Position numbers and translations under genes: made by a program. This document shows positions 8,266-17,143 of a stretch of DNA of 64,000 nt, in pieces. The notes beneath the pieces were generated by a model, which did not search any database, had not been told where the DNA came from, and saw nothing but the letters and a program-made list of their open reading frames with translations. Numbering within the stretch: the stretch's first letter is position 1; the number at the start of each line of letters is the position of its first letter. This DNA is from Stappia stellulata (GTDB lineage: Bacteria; Pseudomonadota; Alphaproteobacteria; Rhizobiales; Stappiaceae): assembly GCF_020176715.1 (NCBI RefSeq), contig NZ_JAIVMF010000008.1:1-64000 (forward strand), read 5' to 3'.

Positions 8266-9376
8266 CCGTCGCTGTCTGAGGATCTGTCGGGCCGCTGTGT
8301 GACGGGTCGTCGACGTGGCCGCCGTTTGGCTTTCAACGCAAGCCTTTGCGTCTATTCGACCGGTTCGGTTGCCAATGGACCCCGGATCAAGTCCGGGGTA
8401 ACGGCGGGGCGTGGGCCACTGCCATGACATCGCAACAAGCTTCGGACGTCACCCCGGGCAAGCGAAGCGCGATCCGGGGCCTATTGGCGCCCTCAGCATG
8501 TGCGGACCGCGGAGTCCTTGCGGTCGAGACGCTGCCGTTAGGCGCCTAACCCTGCTGCAATGTGGCTTGATCCCCGATCGCGCCGGCGATGATTACGGTG
8601 CGTTGCCGTCAGGCATTGGGGCTTGTTGGCTCGGGCACCGGAGGGACGGCCGGGTGTGGGGCCTTGCGGTGACATTTCAATCCGTCTCGGACTTCACTCC
8701 GGACAAGCGAAGCGCGGCCTGGGGCCTATTGGCGCCCTCAGCATGTGCGGGACGCGGAGCGCTGGCGGTCGAGACGCTGCCGTTAGGCGCCTAACCCTGC
8801 TGCAATGTGGCTTGATCCCCGATCGCGCCGGCGATGACTACGGTGCGTTGCCGTCAGGCATTGGGGCTTATTGGCTCGGGCACCGGAGGGACGGCCGGGC
8901 GTGGGGCCTTGCGGTGACATTTCAATCCGTCTCGGACTTCACTCCGGACAAGCGAAGCGCGGCCTGGGGCCTATTGGCGCCCTCAGCATGTGCGGGACGC
9001 GGAGTGCTGGCGGTCGAGACGCAGTCGTCAGGAGCTTGCTCATGTCCCAAGTGTGAATTGAACCCCGATCACATCGGCGATGGCGATGGCGACGGGGCCT
9101 TGCTGCAAGTGTCGGGGGCTCTACCGGCTCGCGGGCTTGGGTGACGGTCAGCCATTCGGGATCCCGATGCAGCCGGAAGTCGGCCTCAGACTGATGGCGA
9201 CGGATAGGACCGCTTTCCCGCGTCCTACCGGGCAAGCGTCAGCGCGACCCGGTATCGGAGAGCCGGAAGCCTGAATTTTTCACGCAAAAAGAAGCGAACA
9301 GGCAGCGCCTTTCCGATCCCGGCTCTCATTGCAGTCGGCCGGGAGGACGATCCCGATGCGGGTGCCATCCATGGAA
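8266..9376. other. 1.1-kb non-coding, repeat-filled region
   Basis: No frame here shows a ribosome site, conserved domain or consistent codon use. The apparent frames simply run through repeats. It contains a CCCCGGA/TCCGGGG hairpin at 8380-8398 (7-bp stem, 5-base loop), a 245-bp tandem repeat from about 8407, further CCGGGG/CCCCGG half-palindromes, and a degenerate tail to about 9250. It separates plus-strand housekeeping genes from the minus-strand leuB group. Confidence 0.8.
8407..9110. repeat. 245-bp tandem repeat, about three copies
   Basis: The block CTATTGGCGCCCTCAGCATG occurs at 8481, 8726 and 8971, exactly 245 bases apart, and long flanking stretches repeat with it (for example CTGCCGTTAGGCGCCTAACC in copies 1 and 2, CGGACAAGCGAAGCGCGGCC in copies 2 and 3). 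Copy 1 differs upstream and copy 3 degenerates after about 9020. Each unit carries GGCGCC and TAGGCGCCTA palindromes. 245 is not a multiple of three, so the array is not coding. It belongs to the same family as the palindromic patch near 45700. Confidence 0.9.
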
Positions 9377-9406
9377 AAGGCCGGCTGCGGGGGTGCAGCC
9401 GGCCTT
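9377..9406 (-). terminator. Intrinsic terminator of leuB
   Basis: A perfect 12-bp stem, AAGGCCGGCTGC (9377-9388) with GCAGCCGGCCTT (9395-9406), has a 6-base loop and, read on the minus strand, ends in a TTTT run. It lies about 50 bases past the leuB stop codon. Confidence 0.85.
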
Positions 9407-9458
9407 CGGTCTCGGGAGGCGTCGTTTCAGCGGCCCGGGATGTCCGGACCGGCCTTGA

Positions 9459-10571
9459 TCAGGCGCTGAGCGCGTTGAGTTCGGCGACGATGGCGTCGCC
9501 CATGTCGCCGGTGCCGATGGTCTTGGCGCCGGCGGCTGCGATGTCGGCGGTGCGCAGGCCCTTGTCGAGGGTCGCGGCGATGGCCTTGTCGAGCAGGTCG
9601 GCGTCCTCGATGCGCTCGAAGGAGTAGCGCAGCGCCATGCCGAAGCTCGCGATCATGGCGATCGGATTGGCCTTGCCCGTGCCGGCGATGTCGGGCGCGG
9701 AGCCGTGGACCGGCTCATAGAGCGCCTTGCGCTTGCCGGTGGCGGGATCGGTGGCGCCGAGCGATGCCGACGGCAGCATGCCGAGCGAGCCGGTGAGCAT
9801 GGCGGCCACATCCGACAGCATGTCGCCGAACAGGTTGTCGGTGACGATCACGTCGAACTGCTTGGGCCAGCGCACCAGCTGCATGCCGCCGGCATCGGCG
9901 AGCATGTGTTCCAGCGTCACGTCCTCGTAGCCGTCGGCATGGGTCTGGGTCACGACCTCGTTCCAGAGCACGCCGGACTTCATCACGTTGCGCTTTTCCA
10001 TCGAGGTGACCTTGCCCTGGCGGGTGCGGGCCAGCTCAAAGGCGGCGCGGGCGATGCGGTCGATCTCGTAACTCTCGTAGACCTGGGTGTCGACGGCGCG
10101 CTTCTGGCCGTTGCCGAGGTCGGTGATCTCCTTCGGCTCGCCGAAATAGACGCCGCCGGTGAGTTCGCGCACGATCAGGATGTCGAGGCCCTCGATGACG
10201 TCGCGCTTCAGCGAGGAGGCATCGGCCAGTGCGGGATAGCAGATCGCCGGACGCAGGTTGGCGAAGAGCTGCATGTCCTTGCGCAGGCGCAGCAGACCGG
10301 CCTCGGGCCGCACGTCATAGGCAACGCCGTCCCACTTCGGTCCACCGACTGCGCCGAACAGAACCGCGTCGGCCGCCATCGCCTTGTCCATCGCCGCGTC
10401 CGAAATCGCCTGGCCGTGGGCATCATAGGCCGCACCGCCGACGAGATCGGTCTCGGTCTCGAACTGCGTGCCGCCGCGGGCGTTGAACCATGCGAGGATC
10501 TTTTTCACCTCCTCCATGATTTCCGGACCGATGCCGTCGCCGGGCAGGAGCAGGAGCTTGTGCGTGGACAT
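9459..10571 (-). CDS. leuB: 3-isopropylmalate dehydrogenase
   Basis: 370-aa NAD-dependent enzyme that oxidises and decarboxylates 3-isopropylmalate to 2-oxoisocaproate, the third step of leucine synthesis. Family landmarks are [12 protein letters not shown] at the start, the substrate-binding [27 protein letters not shown], the metal-binding [12 protein letters not shown], and [18 protein letters not shown] near the C-terminus. ATG 10571 follows GAGGAAA at good spacing. leuC is encoded about 31 kb away on the other strand, so the leucine genes are dispersed here, as is common in rhizobia. Confidence 0.98.
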   Translation of the reverse strand: MSTHKLLLLPGDGIGPEIMEEVKKILAWFNARGGTQFETETDLVGGAAYDAHGQAISDAAMDKAMAADAVLFGAVGGPKWDGVAYDVRPEAGLLRLRKDMQLFANLRPAICYPALADASSLKRDVIEGLDILIVRELTGGVYFGEPKEITDLGNGQKRAVDTQVYESYEIDRIARAAFELARTRQGKVTSMEKRNVMKSGVLWNEVVTQTHADGYEDVTLEHMLADAGGMQLVRWPKQFDVIVTDNLFGDMLSDVAAMLTGSLGMLPSASLGATDPATGKRKALYEPVHGSAPDIAGTGKANPIAMIASFGMALRYSFERIEDADLLDKAIAATLDKGLRTADIAAAGAKTIGTGDMGDAIVAELNALSA

Positions 10572-10676
10572 GGGATGCGTTTCCTCGGTTCGTGGTTGGG
10601 TTGTTGCGAATTTGCTAAATCGTCGCGTCAGTCTTGGCAAGCGGGATGCGCCGGCACCGCCGGTGCCGGAGTCGCG

Positions 10677-11615
10677 TCAGGCAGGCGCCTGGATGGTATC
10701 GAGCGCGACATTGCCGCCGCAGACCAGAACGCCGACGCGCTCGCCGGGGCTGGCGCGATAGGCACCGCCGGTGAGGGCTGCAAGCGCTGCCGCTCCGCCG
10801 GGCTCGGCGGCGACCTGAAGCTCCGACCAGAGCCGGGTCTGGGCATCGCGAATGGCGTCGTCCGTGACCGTGACGCTCTCCGTGACGCGCGGCGCGCAGA
10901 GCTCATGGACCAGATCGCCGCAGCGCTTGGCGCCGAGGCTGTCGGCGGCAAGGCTCTCGACCGTGACATCGACCGGGTGACCCGCCTCAAGGGCCGCATG
11001 AAGGGCGCAGGCACCATCCGGTTCGACCGCCACCACCTTGACCTTCTCGTGCAGCCACACCGCGCAGCCGGAAATCAGCCCGCCGCCGCCAACCGCGATC
11101 AGCACCGTGTCGAGATCCGGCACCTGCTCCAGCCACTCAAGCGCGACCGTGCCCTGCCCGGCGATGGTGCCCGGCGCGTCATAGGCGTGAATGTCCATCG
11201 CGCCGGTTTGCGCGTGGTGGCGGGCGCAGGCCTCCGCCGCGTCGGCATAGCGCGCGCCGCCGACATGGAGCGTGGCGCCGTAGCTGCGAATGCGCGCGAT
11301 CTTGGCCGGGGCGGAGGTTTCGGGAACGAAGATATCGGCCGGGTGGCCGAGGGCGCGGGCGGCATAGGCAACGGCCGCGCCGTGATTGCCGCCCGATGCG
11401 GCCGCGACGCCGCCTGCGGGTACGTCGCTGGACAGCAGCGTGTTGAAGGCGCCGCGCGCCTTGAACGAGCCGGAATGCTGCAACAGCTCGAGTTTCAGGT
11501 TGATCGAGGCATCGAGGGAGAAGCTGCCGGCGCCGCTCTCGATCACCGGCGTGCGGCGGATATGGCCGGCGATGCGCGCGTGGGCGGCCGCGATGTCGGA
11601 GCGTGTGACGGACAT
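10677..11615 (-). CDS. PLP-dependent threonine/serine dehydratase family protein
   Basis: 312-aa fold-type II PLP enzyme, either a catabolic threonine/serine ammonia-lyase or a serine racemase-type protein. The PLP-binding Lys is in GSFKARGAF, the cofactor phosphate loop is GGGGLISG, and ASGGNHGAA is the conserved substrate loop. It lacks the C-terminal regulatory ACT domain of biosynthetic IlvA, so it is probably not feedback-controlled by isoleucine. ATG 11615 follows AAAAGGA. It lies 34 bases after the TauE-family gene on the same strand and about 105 bases before leuB. The exact substrate cannot be told from sequence. Confidence 0.85.
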   Translation of the reverse strand: MSVTRSDIAAAHARIAGHIRRTPVIESGAGSFSLDASINLKLELLQHSGSFKARGAFNTLLSSDVPAGGVAAASGGNHGAAVAYAARALGHPADIFVPETSAPAKIARIRSYGATLHVGGARYADAAEACARHHAQTGAMDIHAYDAPGTIAGQGTVALEWLEQVPDLDTVLIAVGGGGLISGCAVWLHEKVKVVAVEPDGACALHAALEAGHPVDVTVESLAADSLGAKRCGDLVHELCAPRVTESVTVTDDAIRDAQTRLWSELQVAAEPGGAAALAALTGGAYRASPGERVGVLVCGGNVALDTIQAPA

Positions 11616-11649
11616 GGACGAGATCCTTTTGACGTTCAGGGGGGCGCGG

Positions 11650-12429
11650 TCAGGGGGCCAGCAGGGATGTGGCGCCGCGCAGGATGAGACTGACGGCAAG
11701 CGCCGTCATAACAATGCGGAACCCGGTGCGAAAGGTCTCCTCCGGCATGCGCCCGAGAAGGCGCGCGCCGGCGAGCGTACCGAGGAAGCCGCTGGCGATC
11801 ATCAGGGCGACGAGGCCGAGCCAGGGCGCGAAGGCGAAGCCGAGCAGGCCGAAGACCAGCAGTTTCAGCACATGCGACATCAGCGCGGTGACGGCTTGCG
11901 TTGCGACGAAGGTCTGGCGGGTGAGGCCGAGGGTGGACAGCACCGCGCCGCCGATCGGCCCGCTGGCGCCGAAGATCATGCTGAGAAAGGTGGCGATGAG
12001 GCCGGCCACGGTCATGGCGCGCTTGCGCATCTTCTGAAACTTCGGCGTCAATCCCCAGACGAACCACAGCACGAAGAGGCCGATGCCGATGCGCAAGGCT
12101 TCCGCCGGCAGCCGGATTGCCAGCGCACCGCCGGCAAGCGCTCCGACAAGCGCGCCGGCCAGGAACCACAGCGCCACCGGCCAGTCGACATGGCGCGAGA
12201 GGACGAGTGCGCGCCCGGCGTTCGAGCCGGTCTGGACCGCGCCATGCACGGGCACGATGGCGGCGGCGGGAAGGACCTGCGCCATCGCCGCGATCAGCAG
12301 CATTCCGCCGCCGAGGCCGAAGGCGGCGGAGACGGCCGAGGTCGCGAAGCTGAGGGCGATCAGGATCGCGGCGGTCGGGCCGGCGATATCCGGGGGCAGC
12401 AGCCATGCAAGCGCGGGATCAGGCACCAT
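11650..12429 (-). CDS. Sulfite exporter TauE/SafE family protein
   Basis: 259-aa integral membrane protein with about eight hydrophobic helices. The duplicated TauE/SafE pattern is visible: AAFGLGGGMLLIAAM in the first half and IFGASGPIGGAVLSTLG in the second, each a Gly-rich turn after a helix. The family exports sulfite, sulfoacetate or related C2-C3 sulfonates. No sulfur gene is nearby, so the substrate stays open. It starts 6 bases after the AlbA_2-domain gene and is probably co-transcribed with it and with the dehydratase. Confidence 0.88.
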   Translation of the reverse strand: MVPDPALAWLLPPDIAGPTAAILIALSFATSAVSAAFGLGGGMLLIAAMAQVLPAAAIVPVHGAVQTGSNAGRALVLSRHVDWPVALWFLAGALVGALAGGALAIRLPAEALRIGIGLFVLWFVWGLTPKFQKMRKRAMTVAGLIATFLSMIFGASGPIGGAVLSTLGLTRQTFVATQAVTALMSHVLKLLVFGLLGFAFAPWLGLVALMIASGFLGTLAGARLLGRMPEETFRTGFRIVMTALAVSLILRGATSLLAP

Positions 12430-12435
12430 GCGCGC

Positions 12436-13230
12436 TCACGGCCAGCGGGTGCGGGCGTAGTCCATCGCCTCGCGCAGGTCGAGCTGGCGGGTGGAATTGC
12501 CGCTTCGCACATGAAACCGCAGCTTGCCGCCGTCGTTGAGATAGACCGCGCGCGGCGCCGGCTGCACCAGGATCATGCACACGTCATGGCCGTCGATCTC
12601 GGCGAAGGTGGTCTGGATTCCGGGGCAGAGGTCGCCGCCGAGAAACTTGGTGATGATGCCGACGACGGTCTGTTCGAAGGCGTCGCGGCCGGGATTGCGC
12701 AGCGTGGTGTAATCCTTCTCCAGCCCGACGATCGACCCGTCGTCGGCGACGCCGATGAGCAGCCGGCCGCCGCGGGCGTTGAAGAAGCCGGCGATGGTCT
12801 TGGCGATCACCGTTTCCAGCGCCTTGTTGACGCGGTCTTCCTTGAGGTCCCAGCGCATGGTCGACTTGAATTCGACATCCGCCGTTTCGCCGCCGGCGAT
12901 CAGGGCGGGAATTTCCTCGCCGTGGATCTCGCGAAAGAAGCGCAGGCCCCGCGTTGCCTCCAGATAGGAGCGGGTGGCAATGCCGAAACCGAGACCGACG
13001 ACCGCGCCGATGGCGGCGAAGGCCAGCGTCATGTGGAGGTGGCGCGGCACGACGAGCAGCAGGAGCCGGTCGCTCAGGAAGTCGCCAAGCGCCGGGGCCT
13101 CGGGCGACAGCCGGCTGACCTCCACCCAGACGATGACGAGAACGGCCGGATGGATCAGCACCACGCCGACCAGCGCGCCGGCGAGCAGATAGGCGATCAG
13201 CAGGGAAACGCGGGATGCAAGGAAACGCAT
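12436..13230 (-). CDS. Membrane-anchored AlbA_2 (Schlafen-like) domain protein
   Basis: 264-aa protein with two N-terminal hydrophobic regions (about residues 8-38 and 55-85) and a cytosolic AlbA_2 domain (about 105-250). The domain shows the ETADVEFKSTMRWDL opening, GFFNARGGRLLIGVADDGS (the diagnostic N-x-GG-x-L-x-IGV turn) and LEKDYTT. AlbA_2 domains bind nucleic acids or act as RNases in other contexts; tethering one to the membrane is uncommon but recurs in proteobacteria. The function is unknown. Base composition matches the host, unlike the second AlbA_2 gene at 25142. Confidence 0.78.
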   Translation of the reverse strand: MRFLASRVSLLIAYLLAGALVGVVLIHPAVLVIVWVEVSRLSPEAPALGDFLSDRLLLLVVPRHLHMTLAFAAIGAVVGLGFGIATRSYLEATRGLRFFREIHGEEIPALIAGGETADVEFKSTMRWDLKEDRVNKALETVIAKTIAGFFNARGGRLLIGVADDGSIVGLEKDYTTLRNPGRDAFEQTVVGIITKFLGGDLCPGIQTTFAEIDGHDVCMILVQPAPRAVYLNDGGKLRFHVRSGNSTRQLDLREAMDYARTRWP

Positions 13231-13257
13231 GATGCGTTGAAGAGCCTTTGAAAGATC

Positions 13258-13286
13258 GGCGGACGGCGCCGAGGTCGCCGTCCGCC
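13258..13286 (-). terminator. Hairpin terminator downstream of the M20 gene
   Basis: An 11-bp stem, GGCGGACGGCG (13258-13268) with CGCCGTCCGCC (13276-13286), has a 7-base loop. On the minus strand it is followed by GATCTTTC. It sits just past the stop codon of the amidohydrolase gene. Confidence 0.65.
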
Positions 13287-13295
13287 CTTGCGGGA

Positions 13296-14465
13296 TCAGT
13301 CCGCCTTCATGGCGGTTTCGACGAGCTTCACCCAGTAGGAGCAGCCGACCGGAATCAGCTCGTCGTTGAAGTCATAGGCCGGGTGGTGAAGCATCGCCGT
13401 GTCGCCGTTGCCGGCGAAGATGAAGGCGCCGGGACGCTCCTGCAGCATGAAGGAGAAGTCCTCGCCGCCCATGGTCGGCGGCACGTCGGTGTCGACATTG
13501 TCGGCGCCGGCGATCTCGCGGGCGATACCGGCGGCGAACTCCGTCTGCGCCTCGTGGTTGGAGGTGATCGGATAGTCGCGCTTGTAGTGGATCGTCGCCT
13601 TGGCGCCGAAGGCCTCGGCGATGGTCGGCACGATCTGCTTCAGCCGTGCTTCCGCCAGGTCGCGGATTTCCGGATCGAGCGTGCGAACCGTGCCGCGCAG
13701 CACGGCGGTCTGCGGGATGACGTTGTCGGTGAAGCCGGCGTTGAAGGTCGTCAGCGACACGACCACCGACTTCAGCGGATCGGTGTTGCGGCTGGCGATC
13801 GACTGCACCGCCTGGACGATATGCGCGCCGACCAGGATGGTGTCGACGCCCTCATGCGGCTTGGCGGCGTGGCAGCCGGTGCCCTCGATCTCGATGCGCA
13901 GGCGGTCGGCGGCGGCCATGATGCTGCCCGGGCGGATGTGGAAGGTGCCGACCGGAGCGCCCGGCAGGTTGTGCATGCCGTAGACTTCCTGGATGCCGAA
14001 GCGGTCCATCAGGCCGTCCTCGATCATCGCCTTGGCGCCGGCTCCGCCCTCTTCCGCCGGCTGGAAGATGACGACCGCGGTGCCGTCGAAATTGCGGGTC
14101 TCGGCGAGATATTTCGCCGCGCCGAGCAGCATCGCGGTGTGGCCGTCATGGCCGCAGGCATGCATCTTGCCGGGGATCGTCGAGGCGTAGGGCTTGCCGG
14201 TGATCTCCTCAAGCGGCAGCGCGTCCATGTCGGCGCGCAGGCCGATGACCTTGCCGGAATTGTTGGTCTTGCCGCGGATCACGCCGACCACGCCGGTCTG
14301 GCCGATGCCGGTGGCGATCTCGTCCACGCCGAAGGCCTTGAGCTTGTCGGCGACCAGTTCCGCCGTGCGGTGGGTGTCGTAGAGGAGTTCCGGATGGGCG
14401 TGGATATCCCGGCGCCATTCGGTGATTTCCTCGGAGAGATCGGCAAAACGGTTGATGATCGGCAT
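13296..14465 (-). CDS. M20 family metallo-amidohydrolase (hippurate hydrolase-like)
   Basis: 389-aa di-metal hydrolase of the HipO/amidohydrolase branch, cleaving N-acyl amino acids. Metal-binding and catalytic motifs are present: LRADMDALPLEE, MHACGHDGHTAML (Cys and His ligands), PAEEGGAGA (catalytic Glu), MHNLPG and, near the end, MGGEDFSFML with a late His (LHHPAYDF). No signal peptide is seen, so it is cytosolic. ATG 14465 is the first Met of MPIINRFADLSEEI; the longer open frame upstream lacks conserved sequence. Substrate prediction beyond N-acyl amino acids is not possible. Confidence 0.93.
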   Translation of the reverse strand: MPIINRFADLSEEITEWRRDIHAHPELLYDTHRTAELVADKLKAFGVDEIATGIGQTGVVGVIRGKTNNSGKVIGLRADMDALPLEEITGKPYASTIPGKMHACGHDGHTAMLLGAAKYLAETRNFDGTAVVIFQPAEEGGAGAKAMIEDGLMDRFGIQEVYGMHNLPGAPVGTFHIRPGSIMAAADRLRIEIEGTGCHAAKPHEGVDTILVGAHIVQAVQSIASRNTDPLKSVVVSLTTFNAGFTDNVIPQTAVLRGTVRTLDPEIRDLAEARLKQIVPTIAEAFGAKATIHYKRDYPITSNHEAQTEFAAGIAREIAGADNVDTDVPPTMGGEDFSFMLQERPGAFIFAGNGDTAMLHHPAYDFNDELIPVGCSYWVKLVETAMKAD

Positions 14466-14632
14466 GGTGACCTCGGCTTGCGTGACGGAGTGTAAGGCTT
14501 GGCGGAGCGGCCCTGCAATCGCTGGCGCGTCCGTGAAGAGGCGCGTATCTGACGCCAGAAACCGCCTTTCGCGCAAGCCCCCTCGCCGCAAAGACCGCCC
14601 GCATGGCGACAGGTTGGAGAACTTACGCTGCG

Positions 14633-15304
14633 TCAGCCCGGTGCGCCGGCCGTCTTGAGCCGAAACACGCTGGAGCGCTTGACGGCGTTGTCCTCCAGTG
14701 AGCGGTTCACCGGCACGTCGTAGGTCGCGAGCCGGGCGAGACGCTCCTTCGGCAGATAGCTGCGGCCCGGATCGCCGACGAGAACGTCGGCGCCTTGTGC
14801 CCGCGCCCGGTCCAGCCACGGCAGGATCCGGTCGGCCATCGGCTTTTCATAAAAGACATCGCCGGCGAAGAGCACATCGACCTGCGGCGGATCGGTCGCG
14901 AGAAGATCGGCGGTGGCAATCTCCAGATCGACCTCGTTGAGCGCGGCGTTGAGGCGGGCAGCCGTGAGCGCGAAGGGATCGATGTCGCAGGCAAGCACAT
15001 GCGCCGCCCCCGCCCTGGCACAGGCGATGCCGACAAGGCCGGAGCCGGTGGCGAAATCGAGCACCGGCCGGCCGGCGACCAGCTCCGGCGTGTCGAGGAT
15101 GTAGCGCGCCAGCGCCTGGCCGCCGGCCCAGGCGAAGGCCCAGAACGGCGGCGGCAGGCCGAGCGCGCCGAGATCGTCCTCGGTCTTTTGCCACAGGTCC
15201 ATCGCCTCGTCGGCGAGGTAAAGCCGGATCTCCGGCGCATGCGGCACGGCGTGGATCCGCGTGTTGGCGCGAATGAAGCCCGCCGGATCCGCGCGCGGCG
15301 TCAT
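14633..15304 (-). CDS. Class I SAM methyltransferase, EtfB-lysine methyltransferase (METTL20) type
   Basis: 223-aa cytosolic methyltransferase. The SAM-binding motif I is PVLDFATGSGLVGIACARAG, the acidic motif II end is CDIDPFA, and the post-motif GDVFYEKPMA replaces the DPPY-type signature of base methylases. The upstream FWAFAWAGGQALARY segment is characteristic of the METTL20/PrmA-related group, whose Agrobacterium member methylates lysines of the electron-transfer flavoprotein beta subunit. That substrate is inferred by family; an etfB gene begins at 63724. The start codon overlaps the EVE-gene stop (ATGA, 15301-15304), suggesting coupled translation. Confidence 0.8.
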   Translation of the reverse strand: MTPRADPAGFIRANTRIHAVPHAPEIRLYLADEAMDLWQKTEDDLGALGLPPPFWAFAWAGGQALARYILDTPELVAGRPVLDFATGSGLVGIACARAGAAHVLACDIDPFALTAARLNAALNEVDLEIATADLLATDPPQVDVLFAGDVFYEKPMADRILPWLDRARAQGADVLVGDPGRSYLPKERLARLATYDVPVNRSLEDNAVKRSSVFRLKTAGAPG

Positions 15305-15738
15305 TTCGGGGCGATTTTGCTGGCGTCCAGCCCGCCCATCTCGCAGACGATCTTCCATTCCTCCTCCGTGACGGGCTGCACGGAAAGCCGCATGGAGGTG
15401 ACGAGCGACATCCGGGACAGACGCGGCTCCGCCTTGACGTCGGCGAGGGTCACGGGCTTGGGCATGTCGCAGACGGCCTTGACGTCGACGCATTCCCAGC
15501 GCGGATCGTCGATGGTCGAATCCGGATGGATCTCGGCGCAGACCTCGACGATGCCGACGACCTCCTTGCCGATGTTGGAATGGTAGAAGAAGCCGCGGTC
15601 GCCGATCTTCATCTCGCGCATGTTGTTGCGCGCCTGATAGTTGCGGATCCCGTCCCACTCCTCACCGGCGTCGCCCTTGGCCTTCTGCATCTCCCAGGAC
15701 CATTTGTCGGGCTCGGACTTGAACAGCCAGTAACGCAT
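15301..15738 (-). CDS. EVE domain-containing protein
   Basis: 145-aa single-domain protein of the EVE/PUA-like fold (thymocyte nuclear protein 1 type). The family opening YWLFKSEPDKWSW, then WDGIRNYQARNNMREM and DRGFFYHSN, are almost diagnostic. Related domains bind modified nucleobases in DNA or RNA, but the function of the small stand-alone bacterial form is not established. It sits 3 bases after the YciI gene and overlaps the methyltransferase start. Confidence 0.92.
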   Translation of the reverse strand: MRYWLFKSEPDKWSWEMQKAKGDAGEEWDGIRNYQARNNMREMKIGDRGFFYHSNIGKEVVGIVEVCAEIHPDSTIDDPRWECVDVKAVCDMPKPVTLADVKAEPRLSRMSLVTSMRLSVQPVTEEEWKIVCEMGGLDASKIAPK

Positions 15739-15741
15739 GCC

Positions 15742-16029
15742 TCAGGCCTCCGGGTTCTTGAGGACCCAGTTCCAGGGCCGGATCTCGACGCTCTCGAACA
15801 GGCCGGCGCGGGCGTAAGGGTCTTCCTGCGAGATCGCCAGCGCCTCGTCGCGGCTTGCCGCCTCGATCACGACCAGCGAGCCGGTCATGCCGCCGTCGTC
15901 GTCAAGAAAGGGGCCTGCGGCCTTCAGCTTGTCGCCCATGGCGGCGAGAAACGCGAGATGGTCCTCGCGGTTGGCCTTGCGCACCTCAAGCGCGCCCGGC
16001 TTGTCGGTGCAAATCAGCGCATACAGCAT
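15742..16029 (-). CDS. YciI family protein
   Basis: 95-aa ferredoxin-like fold protein. The family pattern is present: LYALICTDKPG with the strand-1 His region replaced by CTD, REDHLAFL with the conserved His-Asp/Glu neighbourhood, GGMTGSLVVIEA, and DPYARAGLFESVEIRPW near the end. YciI proteins are suspected small-molecule enzymes or domains, with no agreed reaction. ATG 16029 follows AGGGGA. The gene lies in the conserved rhizobial order gpsA-yciI-EVE. Confidence 0.9.
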   Translation of the reverse strand: MLYALICTDKPGALEVRKANREDHLAFLAAMGDKLKAAGPFLDDDGGMTGSLVVIEAASRDEALAISQEDPYARAGLFESVEIRPWNWVLKNPEA

Positions 16030-16126
16030 GGAGTGTCCCCTGTGTCGGTGTCCGGAAAGTTGCCGCATTACATAACCGACGGGCACGCGCCCGCAAGGTG
16101 TTGCTTGGGCGCGAGGCGCCGCCGCC

Positions 16127-17143
16127 TCACGCCTCGCGCTTCAAAGGCCGCGTCATCAGGGTGGTGAGGGCGTCGTCGATGGACAGACGGCTTTCCAGCA
16201 CGGCGGAGACCGCGCGGCAGATCGGAAGCTCGACGCCATGGCGGGCGGCGAGCGTTTCGGCAACGGCGGCGGAATGCACGCCCTCGGCGAGCTTTTGTCC
16301 CTCCGCCATCAGCGCGGCGACGCTCGCCCCTTCGCCCAATGCCTGACCGAAGGCGAAATTGCGCGATTGCGCCGAGCCGCAGGTCAGCACGAGATCGCCG
16401 AGGCCCGACAGGCCGGCGAGGGTCTCGCGGCTTGCGCCGAGCGCAAGGCCGAGCCTTGTCAGTTCGGCAAAGCCGCGCGCAGTCAGGGCGGCGAGCGCGC
16501 TGGCGCCCCATTTCTTGCCGGCGACCGCGCCGCAGGCGATCGCCAGCACGTTCTTTAACGCGCCGCCGATCTGCACGCCGATGAGATCGGTCGCTGCATA
16601 GGGGCGAAACTGCGGGGAAGCGAGTGCCGCAGACAGCCGGTCGGCGACCGCGCCTTCGGTGGCGGCGATGGTTACCGCGGTCGGCAGGCCGCGCGCCACG
16701 TCGCCGGCGAAACTCGGACCCGACAGCACGGCTGGCATGACGCCGGGCGCGGCCTCGCGCAGCACGTCGCCAAGCAGCAGCCCCGTGTCGCGTTCGATGC
16801 CCTTGGCGCAGAGGATCACCGGCGTTCCCGGCGCAAGGCGCGGGGCAAGAGCCTCGGCCATGGCGCGGGTGGTCTGCGCCGGCGTCACCAGCAGCACGGC
16901 CTCGGCACCCTCAAGGGCGGTATCTAGGTCGGTCGTTGCAAAGAGCGGCGGGTCGATGGTTACCCCCGGCAGATAGCGCGGGTTCGCATGGTCCTCGTTC
17001 AGCTTGCGCACCGTGTCGGCATCGCGCGCCCACAGGCGCACCTCGCGGCCGGCGCGGGCCGCGACGAGCGCAAGGGCGGTGCCCCAGGCGCCGCCGCCCA
17101 GAACCGCGATCCGCTCGATGCTTCGACCTTCCGCCGGTGTCAT
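16127..17143 (-). CDS. gpsA: NAD(P)-dependent glycerol-3-phosphate dehydrogenase
   Basis: 338-aa cytosolic enzyme reducing dihydroxyacetone phosphate to sn-glycerol 3-phosphate for phospholipid synthesis. The Rossmann motif is VLGGGAWGTALA; the catalytic-site segments are CAKGIE, LSGPSFAGDV, the Lys of GGALKNVLAIACG, and the substrate loop LSGLGDLVLTCGSAQSRN. ATG 17143 overlaps the stop codon of the upstream Nudix gene (ATGA), indicating translational coupling. Confidence 0.97.
   Translation of the reverse strand: MTPAEGRSIERIAVLGGGAWGTALALVAARAGREVRLWARDADTVRKLNEDHANPRYLPGVTIDPPLFATTDLDTALEGAEAVLLVTPAQTTRAMAEALAPRLAPGTPVILCAKGIERDTGLLLGDVLREAAPGVMPAVLSGPSFAGDVARGLPTAVTIAATEGAVADRLSAALASPQFRPYAATDLIGVQIGGALKNVLAIACGAVAGKKWGASALAALTARGFAELTRLGLALGASRETLAGLSGLGDLVLTCGSAQSRNFAFGQALGEGASVAALMAEGQKLAEGVHSAAVAETLAARHGVELPICRAVSAVLESRLSIDDALTTLMTRPLKREA

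Noticed and set aside
8407-9110. CRISPR array
   Set aside because: Units are 245 bp and contiguous, with no short direct repeat alternating with unique spacers and no cas genes.
8346-9274. Several apparent proteins of 61-173 aa in the repeat block
   Set aside because: They repeat the same peptide (GALSMCG type) only because the DNA repeats; there is no conserved start, ribosome site or family.
10677-11615. Biosynthetic IlvA
   Set aside because: The C-terminal ACT regulatory region is missing and the length fits catabolic dehydratases or racemases.
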